The notes beneath the pieces are model-generated. The model was not told the DNA's origin. It did not search any database and saw only the letters and a program-made list of their open reading frames with translations. Shown here one piece after another: positions 8,843 to 18,500 of a stretch of DNA of 60,003 nucleotides (positions within the stretch are counted from its first letter, which is position 1; the number at the start of each line of letters is the position of its first letter). A program made the translations under genes and the position numbers. Source of the DNA: Spirochaetia bacterium (GTDB lineage Bacteria; Spirochaetota; Leptospiria; Leptospirales; Leptonemataceae); the NCBI GenBank assembly GCA_021413825.1, contig JAIOPQ010000105.1, positions 1-60,003 of the forward strand, given 5' to 3'.

Positions 8843-9196
8843 ATGGCCAAATCAGCTAGCAAATTCTCCTTTCTTGATGTTCTGCTCGAAGGAGTTCTCG
8901 AAATCTCAGAAGCCGGAAAAAACGGCACTGTAAAAATCAAGCGCACAGAACTTAAGAACGTGCTTGAGAAAACATTTCAAAGCGCAGTCAAATCCGCAGC
9001 CGGTGGAGAGCGTGTTAAGATTCCAATTATCGGAACTCTGATGCGCAAAGACGTTGAGGCAAAGAAAGGTGGAAAGGGACGCAACCCGTTCACTGGCGAA
9101 GAGATCATGATCAAACCTCGCGCAGCTACCAAGAAACCTCGCTGGTCTTTTCCTAAGTCTGTTAAAGAAGATTTCGCAAACAAGAAATACTGGTAA
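8843..9196 (+). CDS. HU-family DNA-binding protein
   Basis: Nucleoid-associated protein of 117 residues that would bind and bend DNA as a dimer. The HU/IHF arm region is clear: GRNPFTGEEIMIKPRAATKKPRWSFPKSVKE, where GRNP.TGE is the signature and the IKP segment carries the intercalating proline. The dimer-forming helices lie in the first 60 residues (SFLDVLLEGVLEISEAG, then ELKNVLEKTFQSAVKSAAGG). They are longer and more diverged than in the usual 90-residue HU, with an extra KNGTVKIKR strand, so this is an atypical HU. The ATG at 8843 is chosen because the upstream open frame (to 8807) adds a poor N-terminus. The ABC ATPase gene starts 11 bases after the stop. Confidence 0.85.
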   Translation: MAKSASKFSFLDVLLEGVLEISEAGKNGTVKIKRTELKNVLEKTFQSAVKSAAGGERVKIPIIGTLMRKDVEAKKGGKGRNPFTGEEIMIKPRAATKKPRWSFPKSVKEDFANKKYW

Positions 9197-9207
9197 ACCC
9201 GCCGGCC

Positions 9208-10029
9208 ATGGCGCATTTCCTGACGCTCGACTCAGTCCGGGTCGGGTTTCCCATTCAGAAGGGATTGTTCAGGAGAACGCATGGCCATAAGATTGTTTTA
9301 GACAACGTATCGTTTAACATTCCGCGAGGTCAGACCGTTGGCCTTGTTGGTGAATCCGGTTCGGGTAAAACTACCGTTGGCCGCGCAATACTAAATCTTG
9401 TCCCGGTTCTCTCCGGTGGAATCCGCTACTATCCTGCTCCCGATGTGAATAACTTTATGGTCCTTGGGGGATTGCGCGAAAAACAGTTTCGCTCGCTCAG
9501 GCAGAAGCTTCAGATTATCTTTCAAGATCCTTATTCAAGTTTAAATCCGCGCCTTCGCGTGGGCGACATCCTGATGGAAGGACTGCGCGTTCATTTTGTA
9601 AAATTAACCCCGCTTGAACGTAGACGCAAATGCGCAGAGACCCTGGAACGCGTGGGGCTATCAGACGCTTCCATGGATCGATTCCCCCATGAGTTCAGTG
9701 GTGGGCAAAGACAGCGCGTCAGTATCGCTCGCGCGCTCGTACTTGATCCTGAATTTGTAGTATGCGATGAATGCGTAAGCGCACTTGACGTTTCCATTCA
9801 GGCTCAGATTCTAAATTTGCTTCGCGACTTGCAGGCTGAACGTGGGCTTACGTATCTCTTTATTTCACACGACCTTTCAGTGGTTCGGCATATCTCACAT
9901 GAGATTTGCGTTTTGAACGGTGGCAGAATTGTAGAGCAAGGTGAGACCGCAAAAGTCATGGCCAATCCGCAGCATCAATATACAAGAACCTTGATCGCTG
10001 CCCTGCCATCCCTCGTGCCATTGCGCTAG
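9208..10029 (+). CDS. Orphan ABC transporter ATPase, oligopeptide/dipeptide (OppF/DppF) type
   Basis: Cytoplasmic ATPase subunit of 273 residues. Walker A is GESGSGKTT (48-56), the Q-loop FQDPYSSLNP (105-114) is typical of OppD/OppF, the signature is FSGGQRQR (163-170), Walker B is FVVCDE (183-188) and the switch His is His221. The segment DECVSALDVSIQAQILNLL confirms the peptide/nickel subfamily, with Cys where most members have Pro in DEPVSALDVS. The last 20 residues (PQHQYTRTLIAALPS) are the beginning of the oligopeptide C-terminal domain, which is cut short compared with the usual 320 or more residues. No permease, binding protein or second ATPase is nearby, so it must work with distant partners or have another job. 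Confidence 0.85.
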   Translation: MAHFLTLDSVRVGFPIQKGLFRRTHGHKIVLDNVSFNIPRGQTVGLVGESGSGKTTVGRAILNLVPVLSGGIRYYPAPDVNNFMVLGGLREKQFRSLRQKLQIIFQDPYSSLNPRLRVGDILMEGLRVHFVKLTPLERRRKCAETLERVGLSDASMDRFPHEFSGGQRQRVSIARALVLDPEFVVCDECVSALDVSIQAQILNLLRDLQAERGLTYLFISHDLSVVRHISHEICVLNGGRIVEQGETAKVMANPQHQYTRTLIAALPSLVPLR

Positions 10030-10068
10030 TTTTTCGGAACGCTACAGATTTTTGAGACTTTCTGAGAT

Positions 10069-10515
10069 ATGAACCTCAGAGAACCCAGGGCGCTCAGAGA
10101 TTGGATCGATTGTGGCAATGGCCTAACTTCGGAGGTAATTCGTGCGGCAATTGAAGTACATCGCACTTTAGGGCCAGGTTTGCTTGAGTCTGTGTACGAG
10201 CTATCCCTGGTTTTAGAATTGCTATCCAGTGATGTCCGGGTTGAGCGTCAGGTGGAAATTCCGGTCAGTTACAAAGGCACAGAACTCGGAACTAGTTTTC
10301 GCGCCGATCTGATTGTCGACAGTCGTCTTATCCTCGAAATCAAAGCCGTAGACTCACTACGCCCAATTCATATCGCCCAAATAATGACGTATCAACGAAT
10401 CCTAAAATTCCATCGCGGGTTGATCCTGAATTTTAACACACCGTTGTTGAAGGATGGAATCAAACGTGTTTCCGTTTTCCCCCCCGAGCACCCCGGGTCC
10501 TCTGAGGTTAAATGA
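10069..10515 (+). CDS. GxxExxY protein (PD-(D/E)XK nuclease superfamily) encoded inside an inverted-repeat element
   Basis: Protein of 148 residues. The name-giving motif is Gly37-x-x-Glu40-x-x-Tyr43 in LGPGLLESVYE, after the helix LTSEVIRAAIEVHRT. A PD-(D/E)XK-like core follows: FRADLIVDSRLILEIKAV, with Asp80, Glu90 and Lys92 as candidate metal and catalytic residues. It ends in the helix HIAQIMTYQRILKF and a strand. The family is classed with restriction-endonuclease-like folds, but its biological role is not established to my knowledge. The first nine codons after ATG (NLREPRALR) and the last eight (HPGSSEVK) lie in the two arms of an inverted repeat (10072-10097 and 10484-10509), so both protein ends come from repeat sequence. 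No ribosome-binding site is obvious. The next gene converges, ending eight bases away. Confidence 0.88.
   Translation: MNLREPRALRDWIDCGNGLTSEVIRAAIEVHRTLGPGLLESVYELSLVLELLSSDVRVERQVEIPVSYKGTELGTSFRADLIVDSRLILEIKAVDSLRPIHIAQIMTYQRILKFHRGLILNFNTPLLKDGIKRVSVFPPEHPGSSEVK
10072..10509. mobile_element. Putative inverted-repeat element carrying the GxxExxY gene
   Basis: The left arm at 10072-10097 starts AACCTCAGAGAACCCAGGGC. The right arm at 10484-10509 ends GGGTCCTCTGAGGTT. Aligned as reverse complements they agree at 22 of 26 positions, and all four differences are transitions. The element is 438 bases and its interior is essentially one gene for a PD-(D/E)XK-fold protein. I see no target-site duplication next to the arms (left flank ...GATATG, right flank AAATGAC...) and no transposase. 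It is therefore only element-like by structure. Arm vocabulary matches the other repeats in the window. Confidence 0.55.
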
Positions 10516-10523
10516 CTTCGAAA

Positions 10524-12164
10524 TCATTTCTCTCGCGTACACAGTACTCCGCGGTCACTGTCCCTGGCGGTGATCGCAGCGCGGTAGGCGTCAGCGATTT
10601 CATCCACCTTGCAGCCACTGAGGATGAGGCCATATGAAATAAGGCCGCTTGCATTGCCTGTTCCGCTGTTACCGTGTTTTTCCTTTGATCGCAGTCCGTG
10701 AGCCGCAGCTACGGCAAACTCTCTTTGTCCCAGGACAACCATGGCTATGCGTAGTTCGGGCAATTTGTCTGCATCCGCGCTGCTTGCTGCAGCTTCAAAT
10801 ACACGCAGTGCCGCCTTTCTTGCCTCGGCATTTTTCTGAAATGAGAAAATGTCAAGAATTGTGGACCGGCGTCCGTAGTCGGAACTTGCCAGAACTGAAT
10901 GATATGTGGGCGCATATTGTTCGGCTACGGCCACTAGCTCAGCGGGCGTGGCGACCCAATCATCATTAACCAGGCGCTTCAACGATTTAGTAGCATCTTC
11001 CTTTTTTGCGATCAGGTGCATTAATCCCGCGCGCTCCGCCGCGATATTGGAATCCAGATACTGAGTCATTGGCTCCGCATATTCTGAATCGCGAAGCACG
11101 CTCAGGATCTCCGTCTCTGGAACGGGCAAATCGAGCGCAGCCAGAAAGAGTGTTCCAGGCGAACCTTTGCACGCTTCAATTTCCTGCTTTGCGTCCCGGG
11201 CTATACGACGTTTGATAAATGCAGGAGATTGAGTCGCTTTTCCGTTCCATGAAATCATTTCACCGGGAACATTTCCGTTTCTGGCTCCACCCTGGCAGGT
11301 CAATTTTACAAGGGCCTTTAAGTACGGTTCTGCTCTTGCATCGTCTGAGTCGAAGCATGACAGAATTGCAAGCGCTGGCTTTGGATGGTCTGGAGTTCCG
11401 ATTGCCTGAATTGCAGAATTTGCAACGACATCCTTGCGATCATTTCGCATTTTTTCGCACGTGTGATTCAGAACCGCGGATTTAAATTCAGGGGATGCTT
11501 CTTTTGAACCCAGCCAGGTTGTCAGCATTGGAATTGATTCTTCTCCAAACCATGAAGTTGCCTCAATTAACAACCTGGACTTGTCAGAATCCGAGGCTTT
11601 TTGCATGGCCGCAGAATATTCCTGGTCAAGGTGAGTTTGCGCAAGAATCGGAGTAGGGTTCATTTCTCCTGGTTTGCCATTTGCATCGAGTTTCGATGAC
11701 GCTATTTCAACGACTACCTGCTTGTTCAGTTCCTCTAGATCCAGGCGTCTGATATCGCGTGCAGTATTGTTTGATATAACCCTTGCTTGAATGAACTCGC
11801 CCTTAGTCGTAAACATTCCAGAGTAAGTAATCTGTCCTTTTTCTGTAACTGTGACTAGATCATAGCGTTCAGGAAAGATTGAATTGAGTAGTACAAACGG
11901 AATTACAATCAGGCAAACAGGGCTGTGGCCGCACGCTCCACCCCCTTGAGATTTTTCCGTGCGCTCGATTTGAACCAGAGCGCCAGTTTTCTCAAGAGCC
12001 TTTACCTGTTCCAGGGTAATCGGCACATCAACGAAGGTTTTAAGTTCTCCGGATCGCTTGCATGAGACCAAAAAAATCAGAATAAGCAAACCTGAAAATA
12101 CGCAGGCAGTAAGAGCAAGGGCTCTATTCAAACCATAGTTTGGCGCTTTAAGGGATCGATTCAT
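10524..12164 (-). CDS. Large lipoprotein with helical (HEAT-like) repeats, function unknown
   Basis: From the ATG at 12164 there are 546 residues. The N-terminus has a basic stretch, then a long hydrophobic core ending LLILIFLVSC, so Cys35 is the likely lipidated residue and the protein is an outer- or inner-membrane lipoprotein. The middle and C-terminal parts are alpha-helical with repeated Ala/Leu patterns such as SAVLNHTCEKMRND, SAIQAIGTPDH and FISLALD-like helices, suggesting HEAT-type solenoid repeats; this is by eye. A small beta-rich region (ITYSGMFTTKGEFIQARVI) precedes them. The frame is open to an ATG at 12191 with no ribosome-binding site. The 12164 start has GGAGG about 15 bases upstream. 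The gene converges with the GxxExxY gene and diverges from the beta-propeller gene at 12249. Confidence 0.65.
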   Translation of the reverse strand: MNRSLKAPNYGLNRALALTACVFSGLLILIFLVSCKRSGELKTFVDVPITLEQVKALEKTGALVQIERTEKSQGGGACGHSPVCLIVIPFVLLNSIFPERYDLVTVTEKGQITYSGMFTTKGEFIQARVISNNTARDIRRLDLEELNKQVVVEIASSKLDANGKPGEMNPTPILAQTHLDQEYSAAMQKASDSDKSRLLIEATSWFGEESIPMLTTWLGSKEASPEFKSAVLNHTCEKMRNDRKDVVANSAIQAIGTPDHPKPALAILSCFDSDDARAEPYLKALVKLTCQGGARNGNVPGEMISWNGKATQSPAFIKRRIARDAKQEIEACKGSPGTLFLAALDLPVPETEILSVLRDSEYAEPMTQYLDSNIAAERAGLMHLIAKKEDATKSLKRLVNDDWVATPAELVAVAEQYAPTYHSVLASSDYGRRSTILDIFSFQKNAEARKAALRVFEAAASSADADKLPELRIAMVVLGQREFAVAAAHGLRSKEKHGNSGTGNASGLISYGLILSGCKVDEIADAYRAAITARDSDRGVLCTREK

Positions 12165-12248
12165 TAAAAGAGGCTTATCCTCCGGTGGCATCTGTCAATT
12201 TTTTTCGTTTTTGTTGACTGTTTTAGAGAATGGACGGTCTAAGGGGCT

Positions 12249-13514
12249 ATGCTCAAAATGTGGATCGCAATTCTTGTTTTAACGTCAGTTGCAGTTCTAG
12301 CCCAGCGCGCAGATGTGGTTTCCTATTTAACAGATGGTGCTCCGTCTGACGCAGACGATACAAAATCCGCAAGTTCAAGCACTGCTAGATTCAGCGCAGA
12401 CGGCAAACGCATAGTGTTTATTACGCAGGCGGACAATTTTTCAGGCATGCACACAAAGGTTCACTACTATCAGATTGCAGAAATGGAAATTGCTACCGGT
12501 GCCACCAGCTACATTGCAGAAGGAGATTACTATCAATCTGAACCGAGCTACAGTCCGGATGGGAATCGCGTAGTATTTCGCACCGAATCGCAGAACTTTG
12601 GTAAGCTGAAGAACAAACTGGATAAAACAGGCAAGCGTACATCGCAGATTGCGGAATGGGATCGAGCAACGGGTAAGGCAGTTTATTTAACGGACGGAGA
12701 TTTTTGGTCAGACTTTCCTGAATACAGTCCGGACGGAAATCGAGTCGTGTTTCAAACTCGCTCCGGTGGATTCAGCGGAAAGTTCACCGCACGCAAAAAT
12801 GAATGGGGCGATCCGGAACAACAGATCGCAGAATGGGATAGAAAGACAGGTAAGGTTACGTATTTAACAGACGGGGACGGTGAGTCTTCGCGCCCACGCT
12901 ATAGTCCTGATGGAAAGAGAATCGTTTTTGCTACCGGAGCACTCAATCTATCGAGCACTCCTCCGGGAAGAAGGTATCAGATCGCTGAGCTCGATGTAGC
13001 GTCCGGCAAAATCAAGTATCTGACCAACGGCGATTCGTCTTCCAAGGATCCCACATATAGCCCGGACGGCAAACGCGTTCTATTTGAAACGAGCGCCAAC
13101 TTTGAGGGACAAAATAGCAGCGGTAAGACTCAGCTCGCCGAGATCGAACTTGCTACTGGAAAAATAATGTACGTAACGCAGGGCGACGACGGAAGTGTAA
13201 CAGCGTCTTACTCGGCAGACGGTGCGCGCATTGCATTTGTAACGCGCTCTGGAAACTTCGAAGGCACCCACACGGAACGCAAAGACGAGTACGGAAACGT
13301 GGCTCAAATCGCAGAATGGTCCCGCGCCACTGGCAAGGTTGGCTATCTAACTGACGGCGATAAGCCTTCGCTCTGGCCCACGTATTCAAAGAAGGGAAGT
13401 ATTGTATTTCAAACCCAGGCTGATAACTTTTCCGGAGCACATCAGCCGCGTATAGAATATGACATGGCCAGGAATGAAATCCCGGTATTCCAGCTCGCCA
13501 TAATCAAGCGATAA
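12249..13514 (+). CDS. Secreted TolB-like beta-propeller protein (WD40-like/PD40 repeats)
   Basis: Periplasmic protein of 421 residues with a signal peptide (MLKMWIAILVLTSVAVLAQ). The body is about seven repeats of roughly 55-60 residues, each with a YSPDGKRIVF- or FSADGKRIVF-type strand followed by QIAEWDRATGKVxYLTDGD. This PD40 pattern is found in the TolB C-terminal propeller. TolB's N-terminal domain is absent, so this is not TolB itself but a free-standing propeller of unknown ligand. The repeats are unusually uniform (for example, IAEWDR.TGK occurs at least three times), suggesting recent internal duplication. The gene diverges from the lipoprotein gene, with their starts about 85 bases apart. 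It is followed by a 179-base gap holding a possible weak terminator. Confidence 0.8.
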   Translation: MLKMWIAILVLTSVAVLAQRADVVSYLTDGAPSDADDTKSASSSTARFSADGKRIVFITQADNFSGMHTKVHYYQIAEMEIATGATSYIAEGDYYQSEPSYSPDGNRVVFRTESQNFGKLKNKLDKTGKRTSQIAEWDRATGKAVYLTDGDFWSDFPEYSPDGNRVVFQTRSGGFSGKFTARKNEWGDPEQQIAEWDRKTGKVTYLTDGDGESSRPRYSPDGKRIVFATGALNLSSTPPGRRYQIAELDVASGKIKYLTNGDSSSKDPTYSPDGKRVLFETSANFEGQNSSGKTQLAEIELATGKIMYVTQGDDGSVTASYSADGARIAFVTRSGNFEGTHTERKDEYGNVAQIAEWSRATGKVGYLTDGDKPSLWPTYSKKGSIVFQTQADNFSGAHQPRIEYDMARNEIPVFQLAIIKR

Positions 13515-13583
13515 CTCGCTCACGCAGCCCCGCGCGAGTAGTGATCCGGCCAACCGCTTGCGCACCGTGTGGCGAGCGGCTCA

Positions 13584-13612
13584 AAGAAAACGGAGAGCGT
13601 TTCTTATTTGTT
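13584..13612 (+). terminator. Possible weak terminator after the beta-propeller gene
   Basis: AAGAAAACG and CGTTTCTT can pair with one bulged base around a GGAGAG-type loop, and the 3' side runs into TTATTTGTTCTTT. The stem is AT-rich and the T tract is interrupted, so termination may be partial. The rest of the 13515-13693 gap shows nothing I can name. Confidence 0.35.
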
Positions 13613-13693
13613 CTTTCCAAAATTGGACTGCGGCAAACCTTTCATGAACCGGGCTAGTGATCGATTCCCGGAACAATAAATCCGGAGCAAACT

Positions 13694-15397
13694 ATGCAGC
13701 TTCTGCACCCAAAAAAACTTCAGCTGGATTCCCTTGATCCAAAGTCGCGCGAAATCATGGAGAAGACCATTGCCTTTTTTGAAGGGAAAGGATTAAAGAA
13801 AGTCAAGCATGACGATCACGAACGCGTCTGGTATGCTGATTTCCTGGAATTCATAAAGCGCGAACAGATCTTTTATGCGCTTATGACGCCTGCAGAGTAC
13901 GGCGACAGTGAACACGTTCGTTTTGATTCTTACAGGAATAACTACTTCAATGAAATTCTGGGGTTTTATGGCCTTGCCTACTGGTATACGTGGCAGGTGA
14001 CAATGCTTGGTCTGGGCCCTATCTGGAACAGTTCCAACGAGGGTATTAAGAAAGAGACAGCGCGCAGACTGAAAGAGGGAGCCATCTTCGCATTTGGTTT
14101 ATCCGAAAAGGAACATGGCGCAGATTTGATTGCAAGCGAGATGCGAGTCAAGGCTGCGGGTCCTGGTAAATACATTGCAAATGGTCGTAAGTATTACATA
14201 GGAAATGCTAACAAAGCATCGTATGTATCAACTTTCGCACGCGAAGAATCTACAGGCGATTATATCTTCTTTGCAGCAGAATCCGCGCACAAGAACTACA
14301 CCTGCGTTCAGAACGTTGTAAATTCACAGAACTTCGTGGCAGAATACGAGCTGAAAGACTATCCTTTAACGGATTTTGAGATATTGTCACGGGGCAGGGA
14401 TGCCTGGGACGCGTCGCTTTCTACAATTGCATATTGCAAGTATAATCTAGGCTGGGCCTCCATTGGGATCTGCACCCATGCCTTTTACGAGGCAATCAAC
14501 CACGCAGCAAATCGGACTTTGTTCCGCCACAAAGTGACGGAATTTCCCCATATCAAACAGTTCATGACGGATGCCTGGACACGTCTATTAGCCATGCGTC
14601 TGTTCTCGTTTCGCGCAAGCGACTACATGCGATCTGCGTCAGAAGACGACAAGCGCTACTTACTCTACAATCCGCTCGTAAAGATGAAGGTGACAATGCA
14701 GGGCGAAGAAGTAGTGAATCTACTCTGGGACGTAATTGCAGCCAAAGGATTTGAGAAAGCGGGGTACTTTGAAATGGCTGCGCGGGATATCCGCGGGCTG
14801 CCTAAGCTAGAAGGAACGGCACAGGTGAATATGGTGCTGATCATGAAGTTCATGGATAAGTTCTTCTTTGAGCCACATCCGTATCCGGAGCTGCCGCGCC
14901 AGAAGCATTACAACAACGACGATTTCATGTTCAAGCAAGGCAGTACAAGCAAAGGTCAGAACAAGATTCAGTTTCATGATTTCAATACAGCATACAATAG
15001 TACAAAGGTAGCTAACGTCAAAATATTCCAATCTCAGATTGAAGTATTCAAAGAATTTCTGTCTAAAACTCCGCCGGACAAAGCTCAGTCAAGAGATCTT
15101 GATTTTATGCTGAACGTGGGCGAACTGTTTACCCTTGTTCCATACGGACAGCTTATCATTGAATCCGCCAATTCTGAGAAGATTTCTGATGATGTGCTGG
15201 ATCAAATATTTGAATTTATGGTGCGTGATTTCTCGAAGTACGCATTGCAAATGTATTCCAGGACCTCAAGCACACCCGAACAGATGGAACTTTGCATGAA
15301 AATGATCAAAAAACCGTCTGTAAATGTGGAACGGTTTGCACGCGTCTGGGAAAAAGAGGTCCTTGCCCTGGATCAGGCGTATCACATGAACCCGTAG
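13694..15397 (+). CDS. Acyl-CoA dehydrogenase family protein
   Basis: FAD-dependent dehydrogenase of 567 residues, in the size range of the longer bacterial acyl-CoA dehydrogenases. The N-terminal helical domain (about 20-130) leads into the beta domain with FAFGLSEKEHGADLIASEMRVKAAG...YIANGRKYYIGNA, the typical FAD/substrate-binding 'GxTEPxxGSDxx...NGxKxxItNA' region. The usual Thr-Glu-Pro is replaced by Ser-Glu-Lys-Glu-His. The C-terminal helical domain has AANRTLFRHKVTEFPHIKQFMTDAWTRLLAMRLF and LEGTAQVNMVLI, where the Glu of LEGT could be the family's catalytic base. A C-terminal extension of about 130 residues follows. No electron-transfer flavoprotein or other fatty-acid gene is next to it. 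Substrate chain length is not readable. Confidence 0.85.
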   Translation: MQLLHPKKLQLDSLDPKSREIMEKTIAFFEGKGLKKVKHDDHERVWYADFLEFIKREQIFYALMTPAEYGDSEHVRFDSYRNNYFNEILGFYGLAYWYTWQVTMLGLGPIWNSSNEGIKKETARRLKEGAIFAFGLSEKEHGADLIASEMRVKAAGPGKYIANGRKYYIGNANKASYVSTFAREESTGDYIFFAAESAHKNYTCVQNVVNSQNFVAEYELKDYPLTDFEILSRGRDAWDASLSTIAYCKYNLGWASIGICTHAFYEAINHAANRTLFRHKVTEFPHIKQFMTDAWTRLLAMRLFSFRASDYMRSASEDDKRYLLYNPLVKMKVTMQGEEVVNLLWDVIAAKGFEKAGYFEMAARDIRGLPKLEGTAQVNMVLIMKFMDKFFFEPHPYPELPRQKHYNNDDFMFKQGSTSKGQNKIQFHDFNTAYNSTKVANVKIFQSQIEVFKEFLSKTPPDKAQSRDLDFMLNVGELFTLVPYGQLIIESANSEKISDDVLDQIFEFMVRDFSKYALQMYSRTSSTPEQMELCMKMIKKPSVNVERFARVWEKEVLALDQAYHMNP

Positions 15398-15584
15398 CCG
15401 CCTCTATCGTGCGCTGTTGGGATGACCCTCGTCTCCTAACAGTGTATGGTTGGGGTTGTTTGGTGTTGAGACATCGAAACTCATTGTAGAATCGATTCTC
15501 TCGATTTTCAAGCCAGGCCCTCCAAAAGCTGGTATCTGCTTGATTTAGTTTTATGCTCCGTGTATCTTGCGTCCGGAGCGTGAA

Positions 15585-18500
15585 ATGCATAACGACTTCT
15601 TTCTGAATTTCTTTGCTGTTTCCATTCTGATCGGCGCACTGTTCTATCTTCTAGTAAGTTTATTCATCTTCTTTGGTATCCCCGAAAAATCGAAGGCCAC
15701 GAAGGTGCTCGGATTAGCATTTCTATTTTCAGGGATGCTTGCCCTGGCATATGTTCCTGCTTATTCCATTTATGAGCCATGGATTGCCTATCATCGCTGG
15801 TTCACTGTTTCTGCCGCACTGCTCGCGCATCCCTATTATGGTCAGATGCTCTACTACTATCCAACGGAACGTTATGCGCGCACCGCCAGGATAGTTCTGG
15901 GAATTCAATTGGTAGTTGCTGCTATCGTTACTTCTGCTTTCATCTATGTTTCTCTTTCGCGCCCGCTCGTGTATACGTTTGCCGGCCATCTCTGGGATAT
16001 TGACATTGATACAATGAGCAAGGTGGTCGCAGGGGCCATTGTTCTGAATATTCTTCATCTAATGATTGCAGGCGTTGTTCATCTCATCAAGCGCAAGGGT
16101 GAAAGAGGTAGGCTGGCCGCAATTTATTTCTCGATGCTCTTTGCGGTGATGATTCCGACTTTTACCAACGCACTCAGTCGAGATGGCCTTATGACGCGTG
16201 ATCTTCATCAAACCATTCTGGTTCTTATGTCGATTGCTGGTCTGTTCACAGCCCTGATGGTATATCTCAATACAACAACAGACAAGACTACATTCATGGC
16301 AAAGATCATTGGTGTTAGTCTGGTTACGTTTATGTTGCTCATGGTATTGAATAGTTTCTATTCATTCCAGGACAAGGAAGATGCATACGACTCGCTTCGC
16401 GTAGAACAGACTTCAAGACTTTCTGTTGAGCGTGATTATCCGGTTCCTGATCTGGAATACTTGCTCACGTATGAAATTGACAAAGGTAAGTTTGAATTTC
16501 TACGCGGAAACGGAGGACAGATTTCTCCTTCCGATCTAATAGGAGAATTCACCAACACATCCCTTTACGAAAGAATTCGCGCAGTTCAGGGTAATAACTG
16601 GCAGGAGCAGGTTAAATCGATCCTAAAAGATGCACCTGCGTACGCGCTTGGGTATGTGAAGATTCTTGAAAACGGTATGGCGGGCGACTCCTCACCGCAA
16701 GGAATGCTAAAACGATTGGATTCTATGTCGCAGCAAATTGTGTACAGATCCATCAAGATCAAAGAAATTCCTGACGCTCATTTCCGGGAAGACGTGCTCA
16801 AGTATGCTGACAAGCTCCCGGCAGAATTGAGTCCGTTTAAAGAGGCGATTTTGCAAGTATCCAGGAAGGAATTTGCAAACGATTCGGATTTTAAGAAGGA
16901 AGTTCTGCAGCTGTTCGTGCCGTTTAGAGCGCACGGGATTAGGCACTACCGAAAGAACTCTAACGACACAAAGCATTTCACTGCGTTCTTGCATTTTGAT
17001 CCGGCCAGCAAGAAGATCTATGAGGCCGGATATTCGTACGTAGAGTATCGGAGTTTCATTCACAAGGTGGGTTTGAAGCTCGTGATGATTTTGTTTGCGG
17101 GTGTGCTCTTGATTGGAGTTGGCTTCCGGTTTTTCTTCCTTGGAACTCTTGTCAGGCCCCTTGAGTCATTGCTCGCCGGAGTGCGCCTTGTAAACGCAGG
17201 TGATCTGGCAGTCCAGGTCAAAGTGACAATCGCAGATGAAATTGGCTTCCTCACTGAGTCGTTTAACGGCATGGTCTCATCGATTAAGACAGCCCGGGAG
17301 AAGCTGGAGCGATATGCAGACGAGCTTGAAGAAAAAGTCAAAGAGCGCACTGCTGAATTGAGTGAAACCCTGCGAACAGTTCAGGAACTAAAGCATCAGC
17401 AAGATGGTGACTACTTCCTTACATCGCTCTTGATCAAACCATTAACCAGAAATCTAACTACAAGCCAGAACGTGCATGTTGAGTTTCTGATTGAACAGAA
17501 AAAGAAATTCGAGTTTAGAAAATGGAAAGAAGAGATTGGTGGAGATTTTTGTAGTGCGCATTCGATTGAGCTGCACGGTAAGAAATATACTGTATTTGTT
17601 AATGCAGACGCAATGGGAAAATCCATGCAAGGTGCCGGTGGAGCACTCGTACTCGGAGCTGTATTTGAATCTCTCATGGAACGCACCAGGAGTATGCCGG
17701 TCTTAAAAAATCAATCGCCGGAACGCTGGATCAAGAATGCATTCCAGGAACTTCAGAATGTTTTTGAGAGTTTTGATGGAAGTATGCTTGTTTCAATGGT
17801 TCTTGGTCTGGTCGACGACGAGACTGGACTATTGTATTACATAAACGTTGAGCATCCGTGGACTGTACTCTATCGCGCAGGTAAAGCTGAGTTCATGGAA
17901 AAAGAGCATATGTTTCGTAAGCTGGGCGTTTCAGGCGTTTCAGGTCAGATCCAGGTTGTTACAGTTCAGCTTGAACCGGACGACGTATTGATTGTTGGCT
18001 CTGATGGGCGTGATGATTTAATGATGGGAACGCAGGCATCGGGGGAGCGCATTATTAATGAAGACGAGTATTTGTTTCTGAGCGTCGTTGAAGTTAGCCA
18101 GGGAAGATTGCCGCAAATCAGAAGCCATTTGATCGAGCACGGCTCGTTGACGGATGATCTTTCCTTAATTCGGATTTCCTATCGCACAACGCAAGAAGGG
18201 AAGCTGGATCATGATGGAAGATTAGAGAAGCTTGCCGAGTATCATGAGCGCGCAAAACAATTCGCCAGCGGCAAACAATTCGCAGAGGCCGTACACGTCC
18301 TTGATGAGGCCCTTGAAATGGATTCCAAGAGTCTGAAAACCATTCGGATGCTCGTTCGAATCCTGCTCGATCAGAAGGATTTTGAGGCTGCGTTTGCTCA
18401 TGCGGAGGATTACATCTATCTAAAGCCGCTGGACACTGACATGATCTACCTGGCTGCGTATCTTTGCAAAAAGTTGAAACGTCCACAGGATGCGGTTGAG

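Noticed and set aside
10524..12164. Long lipoprotein as a phage or effector gene
   Set aside because: Only a lipobox and helical repeats can be seen; nothing points to toxin or phage function.
13515..13693. Possible small RNA or gene in the gap before the acyl-CoA dehydrogenase
   Set aside because: Only a weak hairpin is visible and no convincing promoter or open frame.
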